DNA from: Faecalibacter macacae
Lineage (GTDB): Bacteria; Bacteroidota; Bacteroidia; Flavobacteriales; Weeksellaceae
Assembly: GCF_003687725.1 (NCBI RefSeq)
Contig: NZ_RDOJ01000002.1
Coordinates: 1,249 to 65,248, forward strand
DNA length: 64,000 nt
Direction of reading: 5' to 3'
In this document: in pieces, positions 32,782 to 42,252 of the stretch
How positions within the stretch are numbered: the first letter of the stretch is position 1
Layout: each line of letters opens with the position of its first letter
Notes under the pieces: generated by a model
Seen by the model: the letters and a program-made list of their open reading frames with translations, nothing else
Told to the model about the DNA's origin: nothing
The model's database searches: none
Position numbers and translations under genes: made by a program

Positions 32782-33297
32782 TTACATCCCACGGACGTAC
32801 ATATTGTAATTAAAAATATCCAAGCATAATAAAGTGTATTTATAATCGCTTTTATTGATATTAACTTCTAAAATGGGGTCTGAATTATAAAATCTAACCT
32901 TCAAATTTTCATTTTTATCAAGCGTTAAATAAATCTCAGAAATTGTTGGTCGTATATCTCTCATCCATTTCATAATTGCATCTCCCGAATCCTTTATAAC
33001 TTGAAAATTATTAAACTTTTCTTCAAAGTAATTCTCTAAATGTTGAATTTGAGTTAATCGATCCAATTCCCGATATAAATCTATAAATACGCACAAATTA
33101 TCTCTTTTGGGACAAACACATGGATAAGGATGCTCTCCTTTATATAACCATCTGGCCCATTTTTTACATGAAGTTTGATTTATTGCTTCTTTAAATTCAT
33201 CTTCATACTTCAACAACCACCAATTCATTCGGCAAATTCTAAGATTTCCTTTTGATAGTTGTTTTAGCTCTTCAATGTAGTTCTGCACATCATTCAT
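32782..33297 (-). CDS. Hypothetical protein, unknown function
   Basis: I do not recognise this 171-residue cytoplasmic protein. No signal peptide. There is a tryptophan-rich N-terminal half (MNWWLLKYEDEF, KWARWLYKG) with a cysteine group in YPCVCPKRDNLC that might bind a metal, a helix with LTQIQHLENYFEEKF, and a strand-rich end (YKYTLLCLDIFNYNMYV). It is next to another small unknown gene on the same strand, but a 48-base gap and different cell locations argue against shared function. Confidence 0.55.
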   Translation of the reverse strand: MNDVQNYIEELKQLSKGNLRICRMNWWLLKYEDEFKEAINQTSCKKWARWLYKGEHPYPCVCPKRDNLCVFIDLYRELDRLTQIQHLENYFEEKFNNFQVIKDSGDAIMKWMRDIRPTISEIYLTLDKNENLKVRFYNSDPILEVNINKSDYKYTLLCLDIFNYNMYVRGM

Positions 33298-33345
33298 AAA
33301 AAACTAACTATGAGTGATATAAATTTACATAAGTTTTTCGAATAT

Positions 33346-33918
33346 TTAAAAATTAATCCTTTTAAAAGAAATGATTTTGAAATCTTTATCTAAATCAAAA
33401 TGATAGAAATAATGATTTGTAATCACATCACCATTTTTAAAATAAACATTTTTAACAGGAATCGTTACCGAGGAAAATTGAGGTTTATCGTTTTGTAAAA
33501 GATATTGAAATGTGTGATGTATTACAGTATACCAATGATCTAAAGGTGCATAAATACCATAAAAATCGGTATACTTTTCATCTTTATGTTCTTGATAAAT
33601 CTTACTTAAAGTAAATTGATCAATTTTTAATTTATCAACGCATTTGGTATTATTTAAAATCTTACAAAACTCTTCATCATTTACATATTCCGGATCCGAA
33701 AGTTTTACTCCATAAGAGGTCATTTCTATATCATCAAACTTATTTACAGTAGCATCTACATATATTTCTTTAATTGTATATATTTTACGATTATTACTAA
33801 TATCATTTAATATGCTATCATAAACTGCTTTTCGGACATTATTTGGATGAATTTCTTGTGCATTAAGCATAGAAAATAATGTTGTTAATACTAATCCGAA
33901 AATCTTTTTATTACTCAT
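33346..33918 (-). CDS. Putative exported protein, unknown function
   Basis: This is a 190-residue protein with an N-terminal signal peptide (about 1-20, ending NAQE). The mature part has a helix near 27-40, a strand TIKEIYVDATVNKF, two cysteines in FCKILNNTKC, and FSSVTIPVKNVYFKNGD near the C-terminus. I do not recognise a family. A periplasmic location is inferred. Confidence 0.55.
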   Translation of the reverse strand: MSNKKIFGLVLTTLFSMLNAQEIHPNNVRKAVYDSILNDISNNRKIYTIKEIYVDATVNKFDDIEMTSYGVKLSDPEYVNDEEFCKILNNTKCVDKLKIDQFTLSKIYQEHKDEKYTDFYGIYAPLDHWYTVIHHTFQYLLQNDKPQFSSVTIPVKNVYFKNGDVITNHYFYHFDLDKDFKIISFKRINF

Positions 33919-34246
33919 TTTTGATTATTTTTATTAAAAACTATCACTTTTTGAAACGAAAATTACATTTCGGTAATCATAATTTGCAAAAGCAAAATTA
34001 TAATAAAAAGTTAAAGTTGAATTTTTACACATTTCTTATTTTACATTTTACACCATATTGAAACACACTTAACTTATCTATTTATAAACATTTGCAGGTT
34101 AATAGGAAATCTTTAATAAATTTTAACTATAGCCGCATTGAATAATATATATAGCATTTATTGCATCAAGTCAAAAATATCACGAGATTTGCAGTACAAA
34201 TAAATTTATTCATAGATAGTAATTACAAAGGAGTTCACTTGAGAAA
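33919..34246. other. Intergenic region before a small transcription unit
   Basis: No conventional gene is seen in this AT-rich stretch. A TTG-n-rich segment followed by GAGATTTG near 34188-34195 only partly matches the -7 consensus and could be the promoter of the small unit at 34247-34360. Confidence 0.35.
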
Positions 34247-34318
34247 ATGAAACTGATTAATGAAGATGAAATTATCTCGAACCCTTTTTACTTTTTAGAG
34301 TTTTTTATAGTAGTTTAG
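34247..34318 (+). CDS. Possible 23-residue small protein or leader peptide
   Basis: This is an ATG-initiated frame encoding MKLINEDEIISNPFYFLEFF plus IVV, acidic at the front and hydrophobic at the back. An AAAGGAG sequence, strong for this phylum, lies about 12 bases upstream, and a rho-independent terminator starts ten bases after the stop. The same unit could instead be a small RNA. No homolog is known to me. Confidence 0.25.
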   Translation: MKLINEDEIISNPFYFLEFFIVV

Positions 34319-34327
34319 GTTGGTTAG

Positions 34328-34360
34328 TAATCCGTTCTTTTGGAACGGATTATTTTTTTT
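34328..34360. terminator. Bidirectional terminator
   Basis: TAATCCGTTC / GAACGGATTA with a 5-base loop and eight T residues. It ends the small unit on the plus strand and can end the M28 peptidase gene on the minus strand. Confidence 0.85.
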
Positions 34361-35654
34361 ATAAACCAGCTACAAATTTAATCAATAAATCTCGAACATT
34401 TTCTACGTGAGATAAATCTAAATTTTTGTAACTATCATATATATTATGGTAATTTCCCTTTCCTCCCAATGTATATATAAAAAAAGACGGAACACCCTTT
34501 TGGTCAAATGGACAATGATCTGAATTACATGATTCACCCCTAACTTTAACTTGTTTCAAAAAATTGTTTTCTAAATTAATTTCAACTAAATCATTAAACT
34601 CTTTTTTATATTTAGTTCCATTAACTACCTGAATTCCTTCATCACCAGCGCCCATAATATCTAAATTTACTAAAAACTTGATATTATTTAATGGGAATAA
34701 AGGTGAAGCAACATATTTATAAGAACCAACAATTCCAGCCTCTTCAGCTCCGAAAAGCATAAAAACAGTTCTATATTTTGGTTTATTTTTCGAATAATAT
34801 TTTGCTAATTCTAACACCATCGCTGTTCCACTTGCATTATCACTCGCTCCTGGGAAATATGATTTATTTATTCTTCCTAAATGATCGTAATGACCTGTAA
34901 TTACAACAACAGAATCATTATTATCTCCATCAACATATCCGATAACATTGTTGAACTTAAATTTAGGATTGAATTCAGATTTTATCGAATATTTATTGAT
35001 TTTTAAATCTTCTGAATAATATTTATTCTTGATTATAAATTCACTTATTCCGGCTTGTCTTTGACTTAAACTGCTTAATAATGAATCTTCAGTAAATCTG
35101 AAAATAGCACGGTTTGCATTATTATCCTTTTCATAAATATTCGCCCATTGTTTATAATAATTCTTGATTGAATCTACTTTTGTATTCAGCGCTGGCAAGA
35201 TGATGTGTTTTCCCTTTTGGTTTTTTGAATCTTGTATAATGAATTGTTTCGTTTTTTCTAAAGATTGAAAAGAATCGATATAATCTTCAACAGGGAAATT
35301 ATAATAACTAGAATTTTCTGAATAATCTACAGATTTAGAACTCGGTTTTACGATATAATCCTTTCCGTAAACTAGTTTCTTACCATTAATCGTTAATTCA
35401 GCTTGATGAATAATATTAATTGGAAACTCAAACTCTTGTAAATAACTTCCATTAAAAGATTTTAAGTTATTCTTTTCAAACTCTTTTGCTAAATACTTCG
35501 ATGCTTTTTCCATTCCATCATATGTATATCCACGACCAGCCATTTTTTTTGATGTTAATTGCTTTAATATCTGATCATAATATTTTGGCTGACCAAAAGC
35601 TATTGTTGTAACAACTAAAAACACACAAAAATATAAGTATCTAATCTCTCTCAT
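34359..35654 (-). CDS. M28-family zinc aminopeptidase, exported
   Basis: This is a 431-residue protein with signal peptide 1-21 (ending IAFGQ). The C-terminal half is an M28 peptidase with the two-zinc ligand set: H in GHYDHLG, D in SDNASGTAM, E-E in GAEEAGIVGS, D in VNLDIMG and H in NSDHCPFDQKG. The N-terminal part (about 25-220) is probably a lid or PA-like insertion. It should act in the periplasm or at the surface on peptides. Transcribed alone. Confidence 0.88.
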   Translation of the reverse strand: MREIRYLYFCVFLVVTTIAFGQPKYYDQILKQLTSKKMAGRGYTYDGMEKASKYLAKEFEKNNLKSFNGSYLQEFEFPINIIHQAELTINGKKLVYGKDYIVKPSSKSVDYSENSSYYNFPVEDYIDSFQSLEKTKQFIIQDSKNQKGKHIILPALNTKVDSIKNYYKQWANIYEKDNNANRAIFRFTEDSLLSSLSQRQAGISEFIIKNKYYSEDLKINKYSIKSEFNPKFKFNNVIGYVDGDNNDSVVVITGHYDHLGRINKSYFPGASDNASGTAMVLELAKYYSKNKPKYRTVFMLFGAEEAGIVGSYKYVASPLFPLNNIKFLVNLDIMGAGDEGIQVVNGTKYKKEFNDLVEINLENNFLKQVKVRGESCNSDHCPFDQKGVPSFFIYTLGGKGNYHNIYDSYKNLDLSHVENVRDLLIKFVAGL

Positions 35655-35826
35655 ATCGATTTACAATTTATTAAAAACTAAACATTTACGATTAATTCAA
35701 ATATTACATAATAATATTGATAATTATATATCAAAACTAATAGAAAATTAAACATTCATTCTGAATAAATTTTTTATTTTTTTTTATATTGCACTTAGTA
35801 AAAAAACAAAATCACAAAATAAAAAA

Positions 35827-37005
35827 ATGAAAGAAGTTGTTATTGTCTCTGCTGTTCGTACAGCAATGGGATCATTTTTAGGAAGCTTATCTTCTATTCC
35901 TGCTACAGACTTAGGTGCTACTGCTATAAAAGGAGCATTAAATAAAATTAATTTAGACCCAGCATTAGTAGACGAAGTTTACATGGGTAATGTTCTACAA
36001 GCTGGTGAAGGACAAGCACCTGCAAAACAAGCTATGATTAAAGCCGGAATTCCTAATACAGTTCCTGCAACTACAGTTAACAAAGTATGTGCTTCTGGTA
36101 TGAAGGCTGTTATGTTAGCTACACAATCAATCCGTTTAGGAGATGCTGATATTGTTGTTGCTGGTGGGATGGAAAACATGTCTTTAGTTCCTTTCTACTC
36201 GCAAAGCGCACGTTCTGGAAATAAATATGGGAATACTGTTTTATTAGATGGTATCGTTGCAGATGGTTTACAAGACGCTTACAGCAAAGAAATGATGGGT
36301 ACTTGTGGTGATGCGACAGCTGCAAAATACAATGTAACTCGTGAGCAACAAGATGAGTTTGCTATTAATTCTTACAAAAAATCGGCAGCTGCTTGGCAAG
36401 GTGGTAAATTTGATAACGAAATTGTACCTGTAGAAATTCCTCAACGTAAAGGTGAACCGGTTTTATTTAAAGAAGATGAGGAATACAAAAATGTAAATTT
36501 TGATAAAGTTCCAGGATTACGTGCAGTTTTCTCAAAAGACGGAACTGTAACTGCTGCAAATGCATCTACAATTAATGACGGAGCTTCTGCTTTAATTTTA
36601 ATGTCTTTAGATAAAGCAAACGAATTAGGATTAAAACCTTTAGCTAAAGTTACTGCATATGCTGATGCTGCACACGAACCAGAATGGTTTACTACAGCTC
36701 CAACAAAAGCAGTTGAAAAAGTATTAGCTAAAGCTAATTTAGACAAATCTGCAGTTAATTTTTGGGAATTTAACGAAGCATTTTCTGTTGTTGGGATTGT
36801 AAATACTCAATTATTAGGATTAAATCCAGAAAAAGTTAACGTAAATGGTGGTGCTGTTTCATTAGGTCACCCACTAGGAAACTCTGGTTCTCGTATTCTT
36901 GTAACATTATTAAATGTATTAGAACAAAACGGAGCTAAATATGGTGGAGCCGCTATCTGTAACGGTGGTGGAGGCGCTTCTGCTATGATTATCGAAAAAT
37001 TATAA
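35827..37005 (+). CDS. Acetyl-CoA C-acyltransferase (thiolase)
   Basis: This is a 392-residue thiolase. Catalytic residues are visible: the nucleophilic Cys in NKVCASGMKAV (about residue 89), the His in GGAVSLGHPLGNSGSR and the second Cys in AICNGGGGASAM. Length and motifs fit both biosynthetic acetoacetyl-CoA thiolases and degradative 3-ketoacyl-CoA thiolases, and sequence alone does not decide. No beta-oxidation partner is adjacent. Ends at a terminator. Confidence 0.93.
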   Translation: MKEVVIVSAVRTAMGSFLGSLSSIPATDLGATAIKGALNKINLDPALVDEVYMGNVLQAGEGQAPAKQAMIKAGIPNTVPATTVNKVCASGMKAVMLATQSIRLGDADIVVAGGMENMSLVPFYSQSARSGNKYGNTVLLDGIVADGLQDAYSKEMMGTCGDATAAKYNVTREQQDEFAINSYKKSAAAWQGGKFDNEIVPVEIPQRKGEPVLFKEDEEYKNVNFDKVPGLRAVFSKDGTVTAANASTINDGASALILMSLDKANELGLKPLAKVTAYADAAHEPEWFTTAPTKAVEKVLAKANLDKSAVNFWEFNEAFSVVGIVNTQLLGLNPEKVNVNGGAVSLGHPLGNSGSRILVTLLNVLEQNGAKYGGAAICNGGGGASAMIIEKL

Positions 37006-37024
37006 GCTAATTTCCTCATAATAA

Positions 37025-37051
37025 AATAGAGACCTAATGCAGGTCTCTATT
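37025..37051 (+). terminator. Terminator after thiolase
   Basis: AATAGAGACCT / AGGTCTCTATT with a short AATGC loop. Confidence 0.75.
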
Positions 37052-37128
37052 ATCATTTTGAGACAATTTATAATTTTAAAACAACAAAAACAAACAATTA
37101 TATAAGTGCCGAGTTAAAAATCCTTTTA

Positions 37129-37136
37129 TATATTTG
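37129..37136 (+). promoter_or_regulatory. Putative -7 promoter box of accA
   Basis: TATATTTG fits TAnnTTTG exactly and lies 22 bases upstream of the accA start codon. Confidence 0.45.
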
Positions 37137-37158
37137 TTCCTCCAATTAAAAACGCATT

Positions 37159-38112
37159 ATGGAATATTTAGATTTTGAACAACCAATCCAAGAACTAGAA
37201 GAGCAATTAAAAAGCTGTCAAGTTTTAGGAGACGGAAACGCTGTTAATATTAAACAAGCATGTGTTGAAATTGAAATTGCAATTGAAAACAAAAAGAAGG
37301 AAATCTATGGTAACTTAACGCCATGGCAACGTGTACAATTATCACGTCATCCTTCACGCCCATACACATTAGACTATGCTTACGCAATTACTGACAATAC
37401 TTTCGTAGAAATTCACGGAGACCGTACTTTCGGTGACGATAAAGCTATGGTTGGTGGAATGGGAAAAATCAATGGTCAAACTTTTATGATCATTGGTCAA
37501 CAAAAAGGAAAAAATACAAAAGAACGTCAATATCGTCGTTTCGGAATGTCAAATCCTGAAGGTTACCGTAAAGCTTTACGATTAATGAAATTAGCTGAGA
37601 AATTTAACATTCCAGTTTTAACATTAGTTGACACTCCTGGTGCATACCCTGGTTTAGAAGCTGAAGAACGCGGACAAGGTGAAGCTATCGCTAAAAACAT
37701 CTATGAAATGTTGAAACTTACTGTTCCAATCATTACTGTTGTTATTGGTGAAGGTGCATCTGGTGGAGCCTTAGGAATTGGTGTTGGAAACAAAGTATTT
37801 ATGTTAGAAAACACTTGGTATTCTGTAATTTCTCCAGAAAACTGTTCAACTATCTTATGGAGAACATGGGAATACAAACAACAAGCTGCTTCTCAAATGA
37901 AATTAACTGGTCCTGATATGTTAGAATTAGGATTAATTGAAGATTTAATCAAAGAACCACTTGGTGGAGCACACTACAAACCAGAAGTTGCTTACAATAA
38001 TTTAAAGGATAAAGTTTTAGAAACTTACCACGAATTAAATAAATTATCTAAGACTGAATTACAAAAACAACGTCAAGAACGTTACATTAAATTCGGAGAA
38101 TTCTCAGGATAA
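37159..38112 (+). CDS. accA: Acetyl-CoA carboxylase carboxyltransferase subunit alpha
   Basis: This is a 317-residue subunit that, with AccD, moves the carboxyl group from biotin to acetyl-CoA in the first step of fatty acid synthesis. It carries the expected N-terminal helices ([13 protein letters not shown]), [24 protein letters not shown] and the oxyanion-hole region [15 protein letters not shown] with [14 protein letters not shown]. Full length. AccD is not in this window. It lies just upstream of dnaB, with a terminator between. Confidence 0.97.
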   Translation: MEYLDFEQPIQELEEQLKSCQVLGDGNAVNIKQACVEIEIAIENKKKEIYGNLTPWQRVQLSRHPSRPYTLDYAYAITDNTFVEIHGDRTFGDDKAMVGGMGKINGQTFMIIGQQKGKNTKERQYRRFGMSNPEGYRKALRLMKLAEKFNIPVLTLVDTPGAYPGLEAEERGQGEAIAKNIYEMLKLTVPIITVVIGEGASGGALGIGVGNKVFMLENTWYSVISPENCSTILWRTWEYKQQAASQMKLTGPDMLELGLIEDLIKEPLGGAHYKPEVAYNNLKDKVLETYHELNKLSKTELQKQRQERYIKFGEFSG

Positions 38113-38143
38113 TTTTTACAAAAGATTATTATTAAGTCAAAAT

Positions 38144-38180
38144 AAAACGAGATATTTATACATATAGATATCTCGTTTTT
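38144..38180 (+). terminator. Terminator of accA
   Basis: AAAACGAGATAT ... ATATCTCGTTTT forms the stem and a long T run follows. It ends only a few bases before the dnaB promoter box. Confidence 0.8.
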
Positions 38181-38186
38181 TTTATG

Positions 38187-38194
38187 TAATTTTG
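38187..38194 (+). promoter_or_regulatory. Putative -7 promoter box of dnaB, near-leaderless
   Basis: TAATTTTG fits TAnnTTTG and ends only seven bases before the ATG at 38202. Transcription would then begin at about that ATG, giving a leaderless message, or translation begins at the in-frame ATG 38238. Confidence 0.45.
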
Positions 38195-38201
38195 CCGTCT
38201 T

Positions 38202-39794
38202 ATGGAACAAGCAAATAGTTTTCAAAACACAAACTCAATGCCTAAAAAAGTGGTGAATTTAGAGCGTGGAAAAATCCCACCTCAAGCCGTAGATTTAGAG
38301 CAAGCTGTTCTTGGTGCAATGATGATTGACAATAAAGGGTTAGATGAAGTTATCGACATCTTAACTCCTCAATTTTTTTATCGTCCTGAACATCAAGCGA
38401 TATACGCTGTGATTCAAAGATTATTCAACGAATCTCAGCCTATTGATTTGTTAACAGTTGCAAATGAACTTAAGAAAGAAGGCAGGTTAGATATGATTGG
38501 AGGAGATTACTATCTTATCCAATTAACACAACGTGTATCTTCTGCTGCACACGTAGAATACTATGCTCGTGTAATCCAAGAAAAATACATTTTAAGACGA
38601 TTAATCGAAATTTCGACAGAAGTTATTGATAAATCATACGATGATTCTGCTGATGTTTTTGATCTTTTAGATTTCTCTGAAAGTAAATTATTCGAAATCA
38701 CAGAAGGTGGAATCAAAAAAAGTTACTCAAGCGCAAATTCTTTAGTTAAAGAAGCAGTTGAAAAAATTGCTGAAATGTCTAAAAAAGAAGGAATGTCTGG
38801 ATTAACTTCTGGGTTTACAGAAATTGATAAAATTACTTCTGGTTGGCAAGAATCGGATTTAATTATTCTTGCAGCACGTCCTGGTATGGGTAAAACAGCC
38901 TTCATCTTATCGATGGCGAAAAACATGGCTGTAGACCAAAATATACCCGTTGCCGTTTTCTCATTAGAGATGTCATCTGTTCAGTTAATTACACGTATGA
39001 TTTCTGGAGAAACAGGTATTTCTGGGGAAAAATTACGTAAAGCGAAATTAGCTGACCACGAGTGGAAACAATTATATTCAAGAGTAAAAGGTTTAGAAAA
39101 TGCACCGTTATATATTGACGATACTCCTGCCCTTTCTATTTTTGATTTACGTGCAAAAGCGCGTCGTTTAGTTTCTCAACACGGAGTTAAAATGATTCTG
39201 ATTGACTACTTGCAATTAATGACTGCTGGTGGAAAAGCAAATGGTAATCGTGAGCAAGAAATCTCTATGATTTCGCGTTCCTTAAAAGCTATTGCAAAAG
39301 AGTTAAATATTCCAGTAATTGCATTATCACAGTTATCTCGTTCGGTAGAAACACGTGGGGGAAGTAAACGTCCTTTACTTTCAGATTTACGTGAATCTGG
39401 AGCCATTGAGCAGGATGCCGATATCGTATCGTTTATTTATCGACCAGAATATTATAAATTAGAATTTTGGGATGATGATAACTTACCATGTGCGGGTCAG
39501 GCTGAATTTATCATTGCAAAACACCGTAATGGTGCTTTAGAAAATATTCGTTTACGATTCATCAACGAACAAGCAAAATTCACAGATCTAGAACCTTCTT
39601 ATGGTAATAATGATTTTGAAATTCAGAGTTCAATGAATGATGGACAAATGATTTCTAAAATGAATAACGGTGGTGATAGTGATTTTGAATTTAATAGCTC
39701 AATTAATTTACCAACAAGTAATCCTTTAGATTCTTTCGGAGATTTGGGAAGTTTCTCAAGTTCGATGAACGATGATGATTCATTACCTTTCTAA
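38202..39794 (+). CDS. dnaB: Replicative DNA helicase DnaB
   Basis: This is a 530-residue hexameric helicase that opens the replication fork. The N-terminal DnaB_N domain (about 25-130, PPQAVDLEQAVLGAMM) is followed by the RecA-like domain with Walker A RPGMGKTAF, Walker B ILIDYLQLM and the arginine-rich SRSVETRGGSKRPLLSDLRE segment. The acidic, serine-rich C-terminus (about 470-530) is longer than in E. coli. Start choice between ATG 38202 and ATG 38238 (MPKKVVNLER) is open because the promoter box lies so close to the first. Confidence 0.97.
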   Translation: MEQANSFQNTNSMPKKVVNLERGKIPPQAVDLEQAVLGAMMIDNKGLDEVIDILTPQFFYRPEHQAIYAVIQRLFNESQPIDLLTVANELKKEGRLDMIGGDYYLIQLTQRVSSAAHVEYYARVIQEKYILRRLIEISTEVIDKSYDDSADVFDLLDFSESKLFEITEGGIKKSYSSANSLVKEAVEKIAEMSKKEGMSGLTSGFTEIDKITSGWQESDLIILAARPGMGKTAFILSMAKNMAVDQNIPVAVFSLEMSSVQLITRMISGETGISGEKLRKAKLADHEWKQLYSRVKGLENAPLYIDDTPALSIFDLRAKARRLVSQHGVKMILIDYLQLMTAGGKANGNREQEISMISRSLKAIAKELNIPVIALSQLSRSVETRGGSKRPLLSDLRESGAIEQDADIVSFIYRPEYYKLEFWDDDNLPCAGQAEFIIAKHRNGALENIRLRFINEQAKFTDLEPSYGNNDFEIQSSMNDGQMISKMNNGGDSDFEFNSSINLPTSNPLDSFGDLGSFSSSMNDDDSLPF

Positions 39795-39822
39795 AAAAAT
39801 AAAATATTTTAATACTTTATAT

Positions 39823-39855
39823 AAAAGGGTTTAGCTTTTGCTAATCCCTTTTTTC
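39823..39855 (+). terminator. Terminator of dnaB
   Basis: AAAAGGGTTTAGC / GCTAATCCCTTTT with loop TTTT and a following T run. Confidence 0.85.
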
Positions 39856-39987
39856 TACCAATTAATTTTGGAACTTTTATTGTATTTATTGATATTATAA
39901 CCGATTTCATTATTAATATTTATGCTAATTTCTTTTGCATAAGTAGAATAAACATCAAATTTGTAGAACAAATTAATTCATCGAATT

Positions 39988-41361
39988 ATGACGAGTTCAA
40001 TTAGAACACTAAATCCTGCTACAGGTAAAATAGAAAAAGAATTTCAACCCTATACAACAGAACAAATCAACAATGCAATTCAAAGGGCGGATGATTTGTA
40101 CAAAACTTGGCGATTTGAATCTTTCGAAAATCGTAAACAAATCGTAAAAGCTGCTGCAGCAGAAATGCGTGCTCAAAAAGAACATTTAGCAACATTGATT
40201 ACGACTGAAATGGGTAAACCATTACGTGAAAGTCGTATTGAAATTGATTATAGTGCTAATATTTTAGATTATTACGCAGATCATGCTGAAGAATTCTTAA
40301 AACCAGATACATTAGTTACAGAGAAAGGAGATGCTTTAATATTTTCGGAACCTATCGGAACTTTATTAGGTGTTATGCCTTGGAATTTTCCATTTTCTCA
40401 AATTGCTCGTTTCGCTGCTCCTAATATCATGGCTGGAAACACAATTTTATTAAAAACAGCTTCTAACATTCCACAATGTGGAGAAGCTTTTGAAGCAATT
40501 TTCGAAAAAGTTGGTGCTCCAAAAGGATTATACACAAACTTATTCATCAGTGGAAAAGAAACTTCTGCTTTAGTTGGAGATAATCGTATCAAAGGAGTTT
40601 CTTTAACAGGTTCTGATGCAGCCGGGGCAAGTATTGCTAAAGTTGCTGGAGAAAATATCAAAAAATCTGTTTTAGAATTAGGCGGAACTGATCCGATGAT
40701 TGTTTTAAATGATGCAGATTTAGAGAAAGTAATGTCTGGAACAATTAATGGTCGTTTACGTAATGCAGGACAAGCTTGTACTTCATCTAAAAGGATTATT
40801 GTTCAAGAAGATATTTACGATGCATATTTAGCTAAAGTTAAAACCTATGTTGAGAACATGAAAGTTGGAAATCCTTTGGAAGATGATACAGACATGGGAC
40901 CTGTTAGTTCTGCTCCAGCTTTAGAAACGTTATTAGATCAAGTAAATAAATCTGTTGAAAACGGAGCTGAATTAGTTATTGGAGGAAAACAAATTGGAAC
41001 GGAAGGTTCTTTTATGGAACCGACTATTTTAGCCGATTTAAAACCAGGAATGAAAGCTTACGACGAAGAAGTTTTTGGTCCAGTTATCTGTTTAATTAAA
41101 GTAAAATCAGTAGAAGAAGCTTTAACTATTGCAAACGATACAATGTACGGTTTAGGAGCATCAATTTATACTGAGAATATTGAACTGGCTCATGATATGG
41201 CTCGTAAAATTGACAGTGGAATGGTTTATATCAACAAACAAGTTTCATCTAGTCCAGAATTGCCTTTCGGAGGAACAAAACGTTCGGGATACGGAAGAGA
41301 ATTATCTAAAGCAGGAATTTTAGAATTCTTAAACAGAAAATTAATTTTGACTTCAAAATAA
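39988..41361 (+). CDS. Aldehyde dehydrogenase, succinate-semialdehyde type
   Basis: This is a 457-residue NAD(P)-dependent dehydrogenase. The catalytic Cys is in NAGQACTSSKRI (about 264), the general base Glu in LELGGTDPMI, and the conserved PWNFPFSQ near 130 is the oxyanion Asn region. GSDAAGASIAK is the cofactor loop. The short length and order of motifs match the succinate-semialdehyde dehydrogenase (SSADH/Sad) branch, but the substrate is not proven. Single gene closed by a terminator. Confidence 0.9.
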   Translation: MTSSIRTLNPATGKIEKEFQPYTTEQINNAIQRADDLYKTWRFESFENRKQIVKAAAAEMRAQKEHLATLITTEMGKPLRESRIEIDYSANILDYYADHAEEFLKPDTLVTEKGDALIFSEPIGTLLGVMPWNFPFSQIARFAAPNIMAGNTILLKTASNIPQCGEAFEAIFEKVGAPKGLYTNLFISGKETSALVGDNRIKGVSLTGSDAAGASIAKVAGENIKKSVLELGGTDPMIVLNDADLEKVMSGTINGRLRNAGQACTSSKRIIVQEDIYDAYLAKVKTYVENMKVGNPLEDDTDMGPVSSAPALETLLDQVNKSVENGAELVIGGKQIGTEGSFMEPTILADLKPGMKAYDEEVFGPVICLIKVKSVEEALTIANDTMYGLGASIYTENIELAHDMARKIDSGMVYINKQVSSSPELPFGGTKRSGYGRELSKAGILEFLNRKLILTSK

Positions 41362-41374
41362 TTACATATTCAAT

Positions 41375-41408
41375 AAAAAAAGGCAACTTAATTAAGTTGC
41401 CTTTTTTT
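41375..41408. terminator. Bidirectional palindromic terminator
   Basis: AAGGCAACTTA / TAAGTTGCCTT around an AT centre, with A and T runs outside. Shared by the convergent aldehyde dehydrogenase and globin genes. Confidence 0.9.
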
Positions 41409-41802
41409 ATTGAATTATATTCTGAGTTTTTTGTTGCTCTATTTTAAAAAGTATCAAATCTCTCATAATTTTCGCACGATTTTTAGCTTCTAAAGCAATT
41501 GGCCCTTCAAAATTTTCATCCAAAGTTTTAAACCAATATTCCATCCAGCGATCAAAATGCTCTTCTTTCAAAGCAGCTTTTTTATTCAGAACCAAATGCG
41601 TTCGCATTGGCCAACCTTCAAAAGTCGCTTTACCTAATAAAACAGTTTCCCAAAACTGAATCATATGAGGTAAATGATCTTTCCAATCAACATTTGCAAC
41701 ATTGGTAAAAAACGGACCAATTAAGTCATCTTTTACTACTAAATCATAAAATTGATTTACTAAAAGTGCAATATCTTCAGAATTTGAAATATCTTTTTTC
41801 AT
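41407..41802 (-). CDS. Group III truncated hemoglobin
   Basis: This is a heme protein of 131 residues from ATG 41802 (MKKDISNSED); the open frame begins five codons earlier. Features of group III truncated globins: VNQFYDLVVKDDLIGPFF with the B10 Tyr, W-x-x-HLPHMIQFWETVLLG and the proximal His region WPMRTHLVL. These proteins bind O2 or NO and are linked to redox or microaerobic metabolism. It is convergent with the aldehyde dehydrogenase gene and divergent from rbfA. Confidence 0.88.
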   Translation of the reverse strand: MKKDISNSEDIALLVNQFYDLVVKDDLIGPFFTNVANVDWKDHLPHMIQFWETVLLGKATFEGWPMRTHLVLNKKAALKEEHFDRWMEYWFKTLDENFEGPIALEAKNRAKIMRDLILFKIEQQKTQNIIQ

Positions 41803-41883
41803 GCAACAAAAATACAAATATTTGAATACTTTTTAATCACAAAAAAAAGCGGTAATTTCGCTTATTCATAAAACGACAATATT

Positions 41884-42243
41884 TTGGATAGCAATAGACA
41901 ACAAAAAGTAGGAAAATTATTTCAAGAGGAATTAGCAGAGGCATTTAGAAAATGGGGTACAGAAGAGTTTCCAGGTAACTTAATAAGCGTTACAGAAGTG
42001 AAAGTTACTCCAGATTTAAGCGTTTCTAAAATCTATGTTAGTATTTTTCCAAACAATCGTAAAGACGAAATCTTAAAAGAAATTAAAACAAATACACCAA
42101 AATTTAGAGGAATTTTATCTAAAGGTGCGGCTAAGCATATGCGTATTACGCCTGAATTAATTTTCATTTTAGATGATTCTTTAGATCAAATTGAAAAAAT
42201 CGATAACGCATTAAACGGAAAAGGAAACAATCCTATTTTATAA
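41884..42243 (+). CDS. rbfA: Ribosome-binding factor A (TTG start)
   Basis: This is a 119-residue 30S maturation factor with a KH-like fold. It shows RQQKVGKLFQEELAEAF at the N-terminus, SVTEVKVTPDLSVSKIYVS in the centre and the C-terminal RITPELIFILDDSLDQIEKI. The start is TTG at 41884; it gives the family's expected N-terminus and no ATG fits. Next gene, an FtsX-like permease, follows ten bases on, a pairing common in Bacteroidota. Confidence 0.93.
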   Translation: MDSNRQQKVGKLFQEELAEAFRKWGTEEFPGNLISVTEVKVTPDLSVSKIYVSIFPNNRKDEILKEIKTNTPKFRGILSKGAAKHMRITPELIFILDDSLDQIEKIDNALNGKGNNPIL

Positions 42244-42252
42244 TACAATTTG

